Shown here in pieces: positions 54,508 to 62,984 of a stretch of 64,000 nucleotides of DNA. The position numbers and the translations under genes were made by a program. Positions within the stretch are counted from its first letter, which is position 1; every line of letters begins with the position of its first letter. Below the pieces are notes generated by a model that did not search any database, was not told the origin of the DNA, and saw only the letters and a program-made list of their open reading frames with translations. Location: contig JAKUQR010000001.1 of NCBI GenBank assembly GCA_022450155.1, positions 1-64,000 on the forward strand. The letters run 5' to 3'. The DNA is from Gammaproteobacteria bacterium (GTDB lineage Bacteria > Pseudomonadota > Gammaproteobacteria > Arenicellales > UBA868).

Positions 54508-55392
54508 CTATCCGGGTGGGGATACAGCGACGAGGGCTGGGTCGATATCGCCTGTAACCACACCGGCCAGGCGAAAAACATCCACACTGACAGCGATCTG
54601 TTCCGGAGTAATCTCGACCTGCCCCGACCAGCAACCGAGTGCCTGGTAGGCACCGATTGTCTCGGCGAGAACCTCCACTGATACATCTGGGAAGTAGGAT
54701 TTCTCCGAAGCAGCAACCTCCGCTGCCGGTACTTCATTTACCCACTGCCGGGCTCGCCTGAACGCGCGCATAAACCCCCGCGCCGTATCCGACTCGAGCC
54801 AATCAGATCGCGACGCGAGACTTGAAAATGCACAACGACCCACCCAGTCTCCCAGTCGACCGACAACTACACCGCTCCCCTCAGCTTCAAGCTGCTGAGG
54901 TGCTGGGCCCTGCAGGTGGACATAGTCTCCTTCACCGCGCTTAAACGCAGCCGCCATTTCGTCGGCAGAACCAGCATCGATTGCCTCGAAATTTACCAAC
55001 TGCAATCCAGCCTTGTGACAAGCATAATTAAACATGTGCAATGGTTGTCCGCCGTGGTCAACAAGTACACGATGACCCCTGAGTTTGTTGATTTCGAAAT
55101 CAGGTTCGGGCGTGCGCCCCACAAGAAAGAAACCATCAGTATTGTTAATCTGTGCAAAATGAAGCGCCGAGGGCATATCACCTTTCTGGGCTGCTGCAAA
55201 GGCCTGGCTGGGTGCAGACTGGACCAGATCTACCTCACCACGGAGTAGAGCCTGAAGCGCAGATACACCGTACTCAGCCACGGTCAGATCACCGGCAAGG
55301 CCTTCTTGTTCGAGAAAACCGCCTGATACTGTCGCGATCAGCGGCGAATAAAATGCAGAAAACCGCGTGAACTGAATGCTTACGTTTACCAT
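54508..55392 (-). CDS. NMT1/THI5-like substrate-binding fold without signal peptide
   Basis: A 294-residue protein of the SsuA/THI5-like periplasmic-binding superfamily: GFLEQEGL, YGVSALQALLRGEVDLVQSAPS, FFLVGR, LRGHRVLVDHGG and a helical C-domain. It begins directly at the mature fold with MVNVSIQF; TAA and TAG stand in frame one and two codons upstream, so an upstream signal peptide is excluded. No permease or ATPase is adjacent. It lacks the His/Cys-rich motif of THI5 enzymes. It may act in the cytoplasm as an enzyme or sensor. It lies six bases after the SDR. Confidence 0.82.
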   Translation of the reverse strand: MVNVSIQFTRFSAFYSPLIATVSGGFLEQEGLAGDLTVAEYGVSALQALLRGEVDLVQSAPSQAFAAAQKGDMPSALHFAQINNTDGFFLVGRTPEPDFEINKLRGHRVLVDHGGQPLHMFNYACHKAGLQLVNFEAIDAGSADEMAAAFKRGEGDYVHLQGPAPQQLEAEGSGVVVGRLGDWVGRCAFSSLASRSDWLESDTARGFMRAFRRARQWVNEVPAAEVAASEKSYFPDVSVEVLAETIGAYQALGCWSGQVEITPEQIAVSVDVFRLAGVVTGDIDPALVAVSPPG

Positions 55393-55398
55393 AATCTA

Positions 55399-56163
55399 TT
55401 AACCCTGTACGGAGTATCCGCCGTCTACCGGGATTGCCGTGCCGGTAACAAAATCGGATGCCGAAGATGCGAGGAACACCGCGATTCCGGAAAGATCCTG
55501 CGGAAGACCCCATCGACCAGCAGGCGTTCTCGCTTCCACGCGATCATGCAAACCCTCAACCTGCTGCCTTGCTTCACGAGTCAGCGTCGTGTCGATCCAG
55601 CCGGGCAGAACAGCATTTACCTGCACGTTGTCCTTTGCCCATGCACATGCCATTCCCTTGGTCATCTGCACGATGCCCCCTTTACTCGACGCATAAGGCA
55701 CCGTGAATGAAGCACCGAAAATCGACATCATCGACCCAATATTGATGATCTTGCCGCCGCCTACACGACTCATGTGGGGGTAGGCCTTCTGGCTGGCAAT
55801 GAACGCACTGGTCAGGTTGGTGTCAATGATTCTCTGCCACTCGTCGAGCGAATATTCTTCCGGCTGCTTGCGCTCATTAGTTCCCGCATTGTTAACGAGA
55901 ATATCCAACCCACCAAATTGTTCCACTACAGATTCAACCAGATGGCTGATGGACTCGGGGTCCCTGACATCGACCTGAATGAATGTTGAGCGCACACCGG
56001 ATGCTTGTATTTTGGTTACCGCTGTGGCTCCTTTTTCTGTATTGCGCGCGGCCACCACAATGTCAGCACCAGCATCAGCCAAACCCTCAGCCATAGCCAA
56101 ACCAATTCCGCCATTACCTCCAGTTACGACAGCCACCCGTCCAGAGAGGTCGAAATTATTCAT
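55399..56163 (-). CDS. SDR family oxidoreductase
   Basis: A 254-residue classical SDR with GGNGGIGLAMAEG, VNNAGTNERK, Ser in INIGSMMS, the YASSK motif and VNAVLPGWIDT, ending VDGGYSVQG. The catalytic set is complete. It starts 22 bases after the alpha/beta hydrolase and ends six bases before the THI5-like gene, so it belongs to the minus-strand operon. Gluconate 5-dehydrogenase-like; substrate unknown. Confidence 0.92.
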   Translation of the reverse strand: MNNFDLSGRVAVVTGGNGGIGLAMAEGLADAGADIVVAARNTEKGATAVTKIQASGVRSTFIQVDVRDPESISHLVESVVEQFGGLDILVNNAGTNERKQPEEYSLDEWQRIIDTNLTSAFIASQKAYPHMSRVGGGKIINIGSMMSIFGASFTVPYASSKGGIVQMTKGMACAWAKDNVQVNAVLPGWIDTTLTREARQQVEGLHDRVEARTPAGRWGLPQDLSGIAVFLASSASDFVTGTAIPVDGGYSVQG

Positions 56164-56185
56164 ACCCTGTCTCCTACGAAATTCT

Positions 56186-56974
56186 TCACACCTGTTCCGC
56201 CAAAAATGCCGTGATCGCTACATTGAATGCACCGTGCTGCTCCACATTAGAGAAATGCCGGGCACCCGGTATCACCACGAGCTTCGATCCGGCGATTTTC
56301 TGTTGGATCACTTCGTGCGCTGCCACAGGTGTGCCGGGATCATCTTCTCCAACCACCAAAAGGGTGGGTACCGAAATTGCATGCAATCTATCCGTCAGGT
56401 TCAGGCCCATGATGGCATGGCAACACCCGCAGAACCCATCTACCGGTGTGGATCGGATCATTTCGCGTACCTTGTCGACTTCAGCGCTTTCATCCTGTCG
56501 GTACTCCGGAGAAAACCACCGATCGATGGTTGAAGGCATTATCGCTTCCATACCGTCGGTTCTCGCCACACCGATACGCTCTGCCCAGGCGTCTTTACCC
56601 GCCAGCGGGATCACACTGGAGGTATCGCACAAGCTGAGAGACAGAAAGCGACCCTGGTTTTTGAGCGCGGCGGTCTGACCAATCATACCGCCCAAGGACA
56701 AACCGATATAGTGAACCGCATCCAGGTTTAAAGCGTCAAACAGAGCAAGCAGATCGTCTGCCAGCGTCTCCAATGTATATTCACCAGCAGGTGCGTCCGT
56801 CCCACCATGACCCCTGGTGTCATAGCGTATAACCCGATAATCACCCAGCACTGGCATCTGCCAGTCCCACATGGCAAGGTTTGCAGCCAAAGAGTGACTC
56901 AAGACCACAACGGGCCCATTCTCCGGCCCGGCAATCGAATAGTGAATCGAAATACCATTTGCTTCAATTTGCAT
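56186..56974 (-). CDS. Alpha/beta hydrolase, 3-oxoadipate enol-lactonase-like
   Basis: A 262-residue hydrolase resembling PcaD: IHYSIAGPENGPVVVLSHSL, RYDTRGHGGTDAP, nucleophile elbow GLSLGGMIGQ (Ser near 95), GEDDPGTP (Asp) and ARHFSNVEQ (His). PcaD opens an enol-lactone in beta-ketoadipate metabolism; the rest of that pathway is absent here, so another lactone or ester is more likely (inference). The 172-base gap upstream may hold a promoter, but no clear one is seen. Confidence 0.88.
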   Translation of the reverse strand: MQIEANGISIHYSIAGPENGPVVVLSHSLAANLAMWDWQMPVLGDYRVIRYDTRGHGGTDAPAGEYTLETLADDLLALFDALNLDAVHYIGLSLGGMIGQTAALKNQGRFLSLSLCDTSSVIPLAGKDAWAERIGVARTDGMEAIMPSTIDRWFSPEYRQDESAEVDKVREMIRSTPVDGFCGCCHAIMGLNLTDRLHAISVPTLLVVGEDDPGTPVAAHEVIQQKIAGSKLVVIPGARHFSNVEQHGAFNVAITAFLAEQV

Positions 56975-57146
56975 GTTTCATCCTCCCCTTCTAAATCTGT
57001 GTAGCGTCATAACGATGCACCGTGTCGGTCAGCAAAACAGAACCCAAAGCGGCCGGCTGTCTGTACTGCCGACGGAGACAAGGTTGGCCTGCGACAACAG
57101 TTCCGCAAGCACCCGCCACCGAGTCGGAGGCCGTTCCACCAAAACG

Positions 57147-58076
57147 TCAATCAGGGCCTTTCGACTCCGGTTCGGAGTCGGTATCTTCCGCCCTCCCCTT
57201 AGACAACTGCGCCGCAGTAACGGTAATTGTCTGGGCCATAGTTCGATTGGGATCGATATCTTCAGGGCTTTCTGCCGCATAGGGCGTCTGTTCCAACAAC
57301 CGGTAGATAGAAGCTGCACCCAGATGAAAATGTGGTGTGACACCCTCGGCGGCAAATGTCGTTGCAATCTCTTCCATCTCACCCACCCAACGATGGGCGT
57401 TCGGCGGCAATCTCGGGATTCCTGACTCCATGTTTTCTAACACGGCTTTCTGGCTATAGGCCAATTCCGCACGTAACTCAGCGCTCAAGCCCAGCGACTC
57501 AGCGACCGTAAGCAGTGCCACCTGAAGGGTACTGGTTCCTTTGGTCAGTGCGGCATAACACATCTTGATTCCCGAGGCCCGCCCAATGTCACCGCCCAAG
57601 GTCTTCACCGCGATTCCCTTGCCATCCAGGTCTAACATTGCATCGGCATATTGTCCGCTCACATAAAATCGTGGCGGTACACCTCGCCCGGGCGGATGGC
57701 CAATAATGGAAGCATCGATAAACCTACCGCCGGCAGACTCTATGATGCGACTAATGTATTCTGACCGCATAGGTGAAATCGCATTGCAGTCCGCAATCAG
57801 TGTGGATTCACCTGTTTCCTGAAGTGATTGGGCGATCTCCTGTGCCACCGTCTCTGCATTTGCAGGCACCAGTATCGACAGCAGAAGATCAGCCTCGACC
57901 ATCAGGTCGTTCAGCGTCTCGCTGACCCGGAACCCCGCATCCCGCGCCAGCGCGCCGGTTCGATCGCTGCGCCCTGCCAGGCACGTCAACAACTCGAAGC
58001 CGTGCTCAGATAACGCTTGACCTACGGCATGCCCCATATCGCCAGGACTCAATATTGCAATCTTTTTCACCATCAT
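57147..58076 (-). CDS. NAD(P)-binding dehydrogenase with DUF1932 C-terminal domain
   Basis: A 309-residue beta-hydroxyacid-dehydrogenase-like protein. The N-terminal Rossmann domain has IAILSPGDMGHAVGQAL, and the DUF1932 domain includes CYAALTKGTSTLQVALL with the likely catalytic Lys. A polar C-terminal tail (TDSEPESKGPD) contains an inverted repeat at DNA level. It lies 33 bases after the SDR at 58110. It probably oxidises a 3-hydroxy acid; substrate unknown. Confidence 0.9.
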   Translation of the reverse strand: MMVKKIAILSPGDMGHAVGQALSEHGFELLTCLAGRSDRTGALARDAGFRVSETLNDLMVEADLLLSILVPANAETVAQEIAQSLQETGESTLIADCNAISPMRSEYISRIIESAGGRFIDASIIGHPPGRGVPPRFYVSGQYADAMLDLDGKGIAVKTLGGDIGRASGIKMCYAALTKGTSTLQVALLTVAESLGLSAELRAELAYSQKAVLENMESGIPRLPPNAHRWVGEMEEIATTFAAEGVTPHFHLGAASIYRLLEQTPYAAESPEDIDPNRTMAQTITVTAAQLSKGRAEDTDSEPESKGPD

Positions 58077-58109
58077 GAATTATCATCCGAACTGCTAAAG
58101 GGATTGGCT

Positions 58110-58862
58110 TCAGGTTTCAGCTGCGCCGTTACAGGCAATCATTTGCCCGGACACGAACCCACCCCCATCAGAAATCAGATACACACACAACGACGCGATA
58201 TGGCGGGGCTCACCCAGGTGCCCCAAGGGAATTCGTCCTACTTGCCCATGAAGATGCTGAGACTGTATCGGGTCGTCATGCTCTGGACGAATTGGACCCG
58301 GTGAAATGGCATTGACCGTAATTCCACTGGGTCCAAATTCCTTGGCCAAGGCCTTGGTTAAGCCCCAAACACCATGTTTGGCAGCGGAGACCGGCGCTCT
58401 ACCAGAATAGCCGTGAATCGCATTCATTCCGGTCAGATTGATTATTCGACCCCAGTTGTTGCTGACCATCCCAGGCAATGCAGCTCGACAACCATAAAAG
58501 ACCGCGTTGAGGTCCACGTCCAGCACGCGATGCCAATCCGCGTCAGTGGTATCGAGAAAAGGTTTCTCCGGTCGGATGGCCGCATTGTTGACCAGAATAT
58601 CAACCGAGCCAAACGCATCATGAGCGACTTCGATCAGGTGATCAAATGATTCTCGTCTACCAACATCTCCCATGGCCACAACAGCTCGGCCACCCGCTTG
58701 CTCGACCTCGGCTGCGACTGCCTCACACGCGACCCGATCTTCTGAACCATTAATCACCACATTGTGGCCTTGTTCCCCAATCGCTACAGCGATCGATCGT
58801 CCGATATTTCGCCCACTGCCGGTAACCAGAGCTGTGCGCGACACAGGCTGAATACTATTCAT
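58110..58862 (-). CDS. SDR-family protein with altered catalytic residues
   Basis: A 250-residue SDR with an intact cofactor motif (TGSGRNIGRSIA), VNNAAI and VNAISPGPI. The catalytic Ser position reads Gly (INLTGMNA, residue 145), and the Tyr of YxxxK is Val (VSAAK, Val158, Lys162). It therefore may be inactive in normal SDR chemistry, or use another mechanism or nearby Tyr152. No frameshift is present. First gene of the minus-strand operon; divergent from the hydroxyacid dehydrogenase over 115 bases. Confidence 0.88.
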   Translation of the reverse strand: MNSIQPVSRTALVTGSGRNIGRSIAVAIGEQGHNVVINGSEDRVACEAVAAEVEQAGGRAVVAMGDVGRRESFDHLIEVAHDAFGSVDILVNNAAIRPEKPFLDTTDADWHRVLDVDLNAVFYGCRAALPGMVSNNWGRIINLTGMNAIHGYSGRAPVSAAKHGVWGLTKALAKEFGPSGITVNAISPGPIRPEHDDPIQSQHLHGQVGRIPLGHLGEPRHIASLCVYLISDGGGFVSGQMIACNGAAET

Positions 58863-58977
58863 GACATCATTCTAGCGCGAAACGGCTTTGCAGTTGGCGC
58901 TTGCAGGCGGTACGCCCAACGTCCATATTTACGTGTTGATTTAATGCCCTCAATCATGACTTTCAGCACCGTAGGAT

Positions 58978-59952
58978 ATGGACAGATTTCCTGACAAAAG
59001 CGAACTGCGTATCCTGTTCTCGCACGCGGCTTACCAGATGGCCCATTGTTTCTCCTTGCGCAACACCCAGATAAGTCACTCTCAGGCATGGTCGACAGAA
59101 GACACTCAGGCTCAATTGCCTGAGGCGGATGTACTGGTTATCTCAGGATTCTGGCAAGACGAATACCTCGATCACGCTAACCGTCTTCGGTATATCCAGT
59201 CGATTGGTGCAGGTTATGACCAGTTTCCACTGGATACACTGAAAGCCCGTGGCATTAACCTCGCCAACGCGACCGGGGTCAACGCGGATGCGGTCAGCCA
59301 GCATGCGATGGGCCTTATTCTTGCCCTTTACCGACAACTTCACTTCGGCCGTGATAATCAGAAACAGAAAATCTGGCGCAGTATGATCTCCGATCTCGGC
59401 GCCCGCGAAGACGATCTCTGTGGCCATACCGTGCTGATTGTCGGGCTTGGCGCCATCGGCAATCGCCTGGCAGCGCTGTCCAAGGCATTTGGCATGACCG
59501 TGGTCGGCGTCAAGCGCAACATCGATGACTACAGTGGTCCTGCCGACGAAGTTGTGTCCCCAGAGCGCTTTCCTGATCAACTGGCTCGCGCAGATGTCGT
59601 TGTTCTTTGTTGCCCGCTGACCGACCAGACTCGTGAACTGATGAACGACGGTGCGTTCAACGCGATGAAAAAGTCGGCCTATCTGGTCAATGTGGCGCGT
59701 GGCGGCTGCGTCAACGAACCTGCACTTCTATCAGCACTCGCCCGCAAAACGATCGCTGGCGCCGCAATTGATCACTTCAATGATGAACCGCTACCGGTTT
59801 CATCACCATTCTGGGCTCTCGATAACTTGATCATTACACCCCACACCGGCGGTGAGACCCGGAAATATGAGGAAAACGTGATCGATATACTGTGGCAGAA
59901 CCTGCAGCGCCTGTGGAACAATCAATCTGATCTCGTAAACCAGGTAATCTGA
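58978..59952 (+). CDS. D-isomer 2-hydroxyacid dehydrogenase, copy 2
   Basis: A 324-residue NAD(P)-dependent dehydrogenase. It has VLIVGLGAIGNRLA in the cofactor domain, VNVARGGCVNE (Arg), HFNDEPLPVSS (Glu) and IITPHTGG (His); all catalytic residues are present. GTAGGA precedes the ATG. It opens the plus-strand run that leads to LLM, glyoxalase II, PhyH and Ldh_2 genes. It oxidises a 2-hydroxy acid or reduces a 2-keto acid; substrate unknown. Confidence 0.93.
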   Translation: MDRFPDKSELRILFSHAAYQMAHCFSLRNTQISHSQAWSTEDTQAQLPEADVLVISGFWQDEYLDHANRLRYIQSIGAGYDQFPLDTLKARGINLANATGVNADAVSQHAMGLILALYRQLHFGRDNQKQKIWRSMISDLGAREDDLCGHTVLIVGLGAIGNRLAALSKAFGMTVVGVKRNIDDYSGPADEVVSPERFPDQLARADVVVLCCPLTDQTRELMNDGAFNAMKKSAYLVNVARGGCVNEPALLSALARKTIAGAAIDHFNDEPLPVSSPFWALDNLIITPHTGGETRKYEENVIDILWQNLQRLWNNQSDLVNQVI

Positions 59953-60027
59953 CCATCATTGTTTTCGCAGATCTCTATCGACACCAGTCGGCAGAGCCAA
60001 CCGCCAGACACAACATTGGGAATTCAC

Positions 60028-61134
60028 ATGGAACTTGGCCTTTTTGCACAACCCGTACATCGCCCCGAAAAACCCTGGTCAAAGGCATTGGCCGAGGATC
60101 GAGAAGCTATCATCCTGGCCGACCAGCTAGGCTTCTCAGAAGCCTGGATCGGCGAACACTTCACAACCAAGACGGAACAGATTCCGTCCCCGCTGATGTT
60201 CATGGCCACCTTACTCAAAGATGCCCCGTCAATACGCTTCGCAACCGGCGTAATCAATCTTCCGTACCACAACCCAGTTGTGGTCGCAGCAGAAGTCGCT
60301 CAATTTGATCAGCTCAGCGGCGGCCGCCTGATTCTTGGGATCGGGCCCGGTGGTTTGATGAGCGATGCCGAACTTTTTGGCGGCAAGGAAATGCCAGAAC
60401 GTTACCGCATCGCCCTCGAAGGGCTCGAACTGATGATCAAGCTGTGGCAGGAAGACGCACCACTGAGCCACAGCGGCGAGTTCTATGATTTTTCTTTACA
60501 ACAGCGTGTCTGGTTGAGTCACGGGGTGGGCTCGATGGCTAAACCATTCCAACAGCCCTATCCCCCAATTGCTCTTGCTATGGTTGGACCCGGTGGACTA
60601 ACCGCTCAGACAATTGCCGAACGGTCTTTCATCCCGATATCGGCAAATTTTGTACCCATCGAAAATGTGGTTGCGCAATGGCGGGACTACTCCAGGACTC
60701 GGCAGAATCTGGGTAAACCGGCTGACCGTCGAATTTGGCGGGTCTGCCGGAACATACTCGTGGCCGATAGCGACTCTCAGGCCGAGGATATACTCGCTGA
60801 CCCAGACGGTACGTTTGCCTTCTACTATCGCTACATTCGAGGCGTACGTCAGATCGAAGAATTCCGAGACAAACAAACCGAGTCGATTGAAACACTCAAT
60901 GAGCTGCTTGAGGTTCCTCAAGCACTGGTCGATTGTGTGATCGCAGGATCCACGTCGACCGTGCTCGAACGACTGATTGAGATGACTGATACACTGGGCA
61001 GATTTGGCACACTGGTGATGGTTGCCCAGGACTGGGATGATCCAACCTTATGGCGATCATCGATGAAACGACTGGCCGAAGACATCACGCCGACATTGTC
61101 TCAGTACGCCGATCAGCTGCCCGCTTTGGACTGA
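60028..61134 (+). CDS. LLM class flavin-dependent oxidoreductase
   Basis: A 368-residue luciferase-like monooxygenase fold: MELGLFAQPVHRPEKPWSKA, LADQLGFSEAWIGEHF, MFMATLLKDAPSIRFATGV, LGIGPGGLMSDAELFG and QPYPPIALAMVGPGG. The frame opens at 59959, but the ATG at 60028 gives the normal N-terminus. Uses reduced flavin, usually to oxidise aldehydes or small organics. A flavin reductase partner is not nearby. It begins 75 bases after the hydroxyacid dehydrogenase. Confidence 0.92.
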   Translation: MELGLFAQPVHRPEKPWSKALAEDREAIILADQLGFSEAWIGEHFTTKTEQIPSPLMFMATLLKDAPSIRFATGVINLPYHNPVVVAAEVAQFDQLSGGRLILGIGPGGLMSDAELFGGKEMPERYRIALEGLELMIKLWQEDAPLSHSGEFYDFSLQQRVWLSHGVGSMAKPFQQPYPPIALAMVGPGGLTAQTIAERSFIPISANFVPIENVVAQWRDYSRTRQNLGKPADRRIWRVCRNILVADSDSQAEDILADPDGTFAFYYRYIRGVRQIEEFRDKQTESIETLNELLEVPQALVDCVIAGSTSTVLERLIEMTDTLGRFGTLVMVAQDWDDPTLWRSSMKRLAEDITPTLSQYADQLPALD

Positions 61135-61215
61135 GACTCCGTAGAATCATTATTTATAGCCAACACGTTAAGCCAAACTGATCATTCAACCCACACAAAC
61201 CATGAGGACGACACT

Positions 61216-62007
61216 GTGATCGTTGAGCAAATCTGGACCGCAAATGCCTGGCGTAATTTCAACTACCTTATCGCTTGCCCTGAGTCAGGTGAAGCACTTG
61301 CAGTAGATCCGCTTGATCATGACAAATGCTTAGCCAAAGCTCAGTCGATGGGCTGGGAAATTACACAGATTCTCAATACGCATGAACATGGTGATCACAT
61401 CGGGGGTAACGCGCCGATGGTTGCCGCAACCGGCGCCCGTATCATCGCTCACGCCAATGCACGGGATTCGATTCCAGACATGGATCAGGGTCTGACAGCA
61501 GGTGACGTGGTTAAGGTCGGGAAAACTGTTGAGTTGGAGGTTCTGGATACGCCCGGTCACACCATGACCCATGTTTGTCTTCTATCTCGTTCAGACCACC
61601 GCGCAATTTTCTGTGGGGATACGCTGTTTAATGCAGGCGCCGGAAACTGCCACAATGGTGGACACCCAGAAGAACTCTACGACACCTTCGCTACTCAACT
61701 TTCAAAACTACCGGACGACACCCGGGTCTACCCTGGTCACGATTACTGGGAGAACAACCTCGACTTCACCCTTGACCGTGAACCGGACAACCAAAAAGCC
61801 CGCGACCTGAGAAACGACAACGGTACGCAGGATCCAGAGCACGCGTTGGTTTCCACGCTCGGCCTGGAAAAGGAAATCAATACATTTTTCCGGCTCCAAA
61901 ATCCGACAGTAATCAATCGACTCAAAGAACAGTTTCTCGACCTGCCAGACGACCCTGACCCCAAGACTGTCTTTGTGAAGCTCAGGGAGCTTCGCAACAG
62001 TTGGTGA
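61216..62007 (+). CDS. Hydroxyacylglutathione hydrolase-like MBL protein (glyoxalase II type)
   Basis: A 263-residue MBL hydrolase with THEHGDHIGG (HxHxDH), DTPGHTMTHV, FCGDTLFNAG and RVYPGHDYWENN, plus the HAGH-type C-terminal helical domain ending RELRNSW. This layout and length match glyoxalase II, which hydrolyses S-D-lactoylglutathione. GTG start with GAGGAC upstream. Its place in a hydroxy-acid run suggests a role in thioester cleavage or methylglyoxal detoxification (inference). Confidence 0.92.
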   Translation: MIVEQIWTANAWRNFNYLIACPESGEALAVDPLDHDKCLAKAQSMGWEITQILNTHEHGDHIGGNAPMVAATGARIIAHANARDSIPDMDQGLTAGDVVKVGKTVELEVLDTPGHTMTHVCLLSRSDHRAIFCGDTLFNAGAGNCHNGGHPEELYDTFATQLSKLPDDTRVYPGHDYWENNLDFTLDREPDNQKARDLRNDNGTQDPEHALVSTLGLEKEINTFFRLQNPTVINRLKEQFLDLPDDPDPKTVFVKLRELRNSW

Positions 62008-62108
62008 ACGAAAGTGGCACCGTGCATTCTTTTGCGCCAATCCATACGATTTAAGCGTTGCCGGCCTGAGTAACGCGGACCACTGCTCGACACGAAAAGC
62101 AACCGGCG

Positions 62109-62906
62109 ATGACTGACCTGTTAAGCAACACAGAAATCGAGCGCTACCATCACGATGGATACGTCGTGCCTGACTACGCGTTGCCACCCGAAAAGATGGC
62201 GGAGCTTGACTCTGCGTTGGAGGAAACAATTGTTTCTAATCCTTCGGTACGTCCTGAACACCTGGTCAGCGCTCATATCGACCGCCTGAATGATGAAGGC
62301 ATACGAGGTCACAGTGCATGGTTGAACCTTGCCCAAAACCCGGAAATCCTGGATCGGGTAGAACAGTTAATCGGACCTAACATCATTCTCTGGGGCTGCC
62401 AGGTGTTCTGCAAACCCGCTTCTGACGGCATGGAAGTGCCCATGCACCAGGATGGTCACTACTGGCCGATTCAGCCGCTTGCAACCTGTACAGCCTGGGT
62501 CGCCATTGATGACAGCAATGTTGGTAATGGCTGTCTTCGCGTCATTCCGGGTTCGCATTCAGGTCAGCATTACTATCAGCATTCGAAATCGGACCGGGAA
62601 CATCTGGTGCTGAACCAGCATGTGGACGATCCACGTGTTGATATCGGAAACGCCGTGGATGTCGAGCTTAGCCCCGGACAGTTTTCGCTGCACGACGTCT
62701 ATATGATCCACGGCTCCAATCCAAATACCTCCAATGAACGTCGGGCTGGTGTCGCTATCCGCTACATGCCAGCAACCAGCCACTTCAATCGCTCGCTTTA
62801 CGAAACCAGCGATGGTTCAGGCTACCTGGTCAATTTTGCGACAAGACCGTTGTGGTTACTGCGGGGAAAAGATCGAAGCAACAATGATTTTCAGATTGGC
62901 CATTGA
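62109..62906 (+). CDS. Phytanoyl-CoA dioxygenase (PhyH) family oxygenase, copy 2
   Basis: A 265-residue Fe/2-oxoglutarate dioxygenase. The metal triad is PMHQDGHYWPI (His and Asp) with a distal His in MIHGSNPNTS; the Arg in ERRAGVAIRYMP binds 2-oxoglutarate. NGCLRVIPGSH is nearly shared with copy 1 at 31.8 kb. It is followed by an Ldh_2-type gene after 78 bases. Substrate unknown. Confidence 0.92.
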   Translation: MTDLLSNTEIERYHHDGYVVPDYALPPEKMAELDSALEETIVSNPSVRPEHLVSAHIDRLNDEGIRGHSAWLNLAQNPEILDRVEQLIGPNIILWGCQVFCKPASDGMEVPMHQDGHYWPIQPLATCTAWVAIDDSNVGNGCLRVIPGSHSGQHYYQHSKSDREHLVLNQHVDDPRVDIGNAVDVELSPGQFSLHDVYMIHGSNPNTSNERRAGVAIRYMPATSHFNRSLYETSDGSGYLVNFATRPLWLLRGKDRSNNDFQIGH

Positions 62907-62984
62907 GCCCTGCGCGCATCAACGGTCAGCACGAGAACAGTTCCAAATAGATACGTTCATCTTCTACACAGCGGAGACTTTGGC

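Noticed and set aside
54494-54634. N-terminal extension of the CaiB frame
   Set aside because: It overlaps the THI5-like gene, is Cys/Arg rich and lacks family similarity; the family N-terminus starts after it.
57162-57180. CGACTCCG-N3-CGGAGTCG hairpin as a terminator
   Set aside because: It is inside the C-terminal codons of the DUF1932 gene and no T-run follows on either strand.
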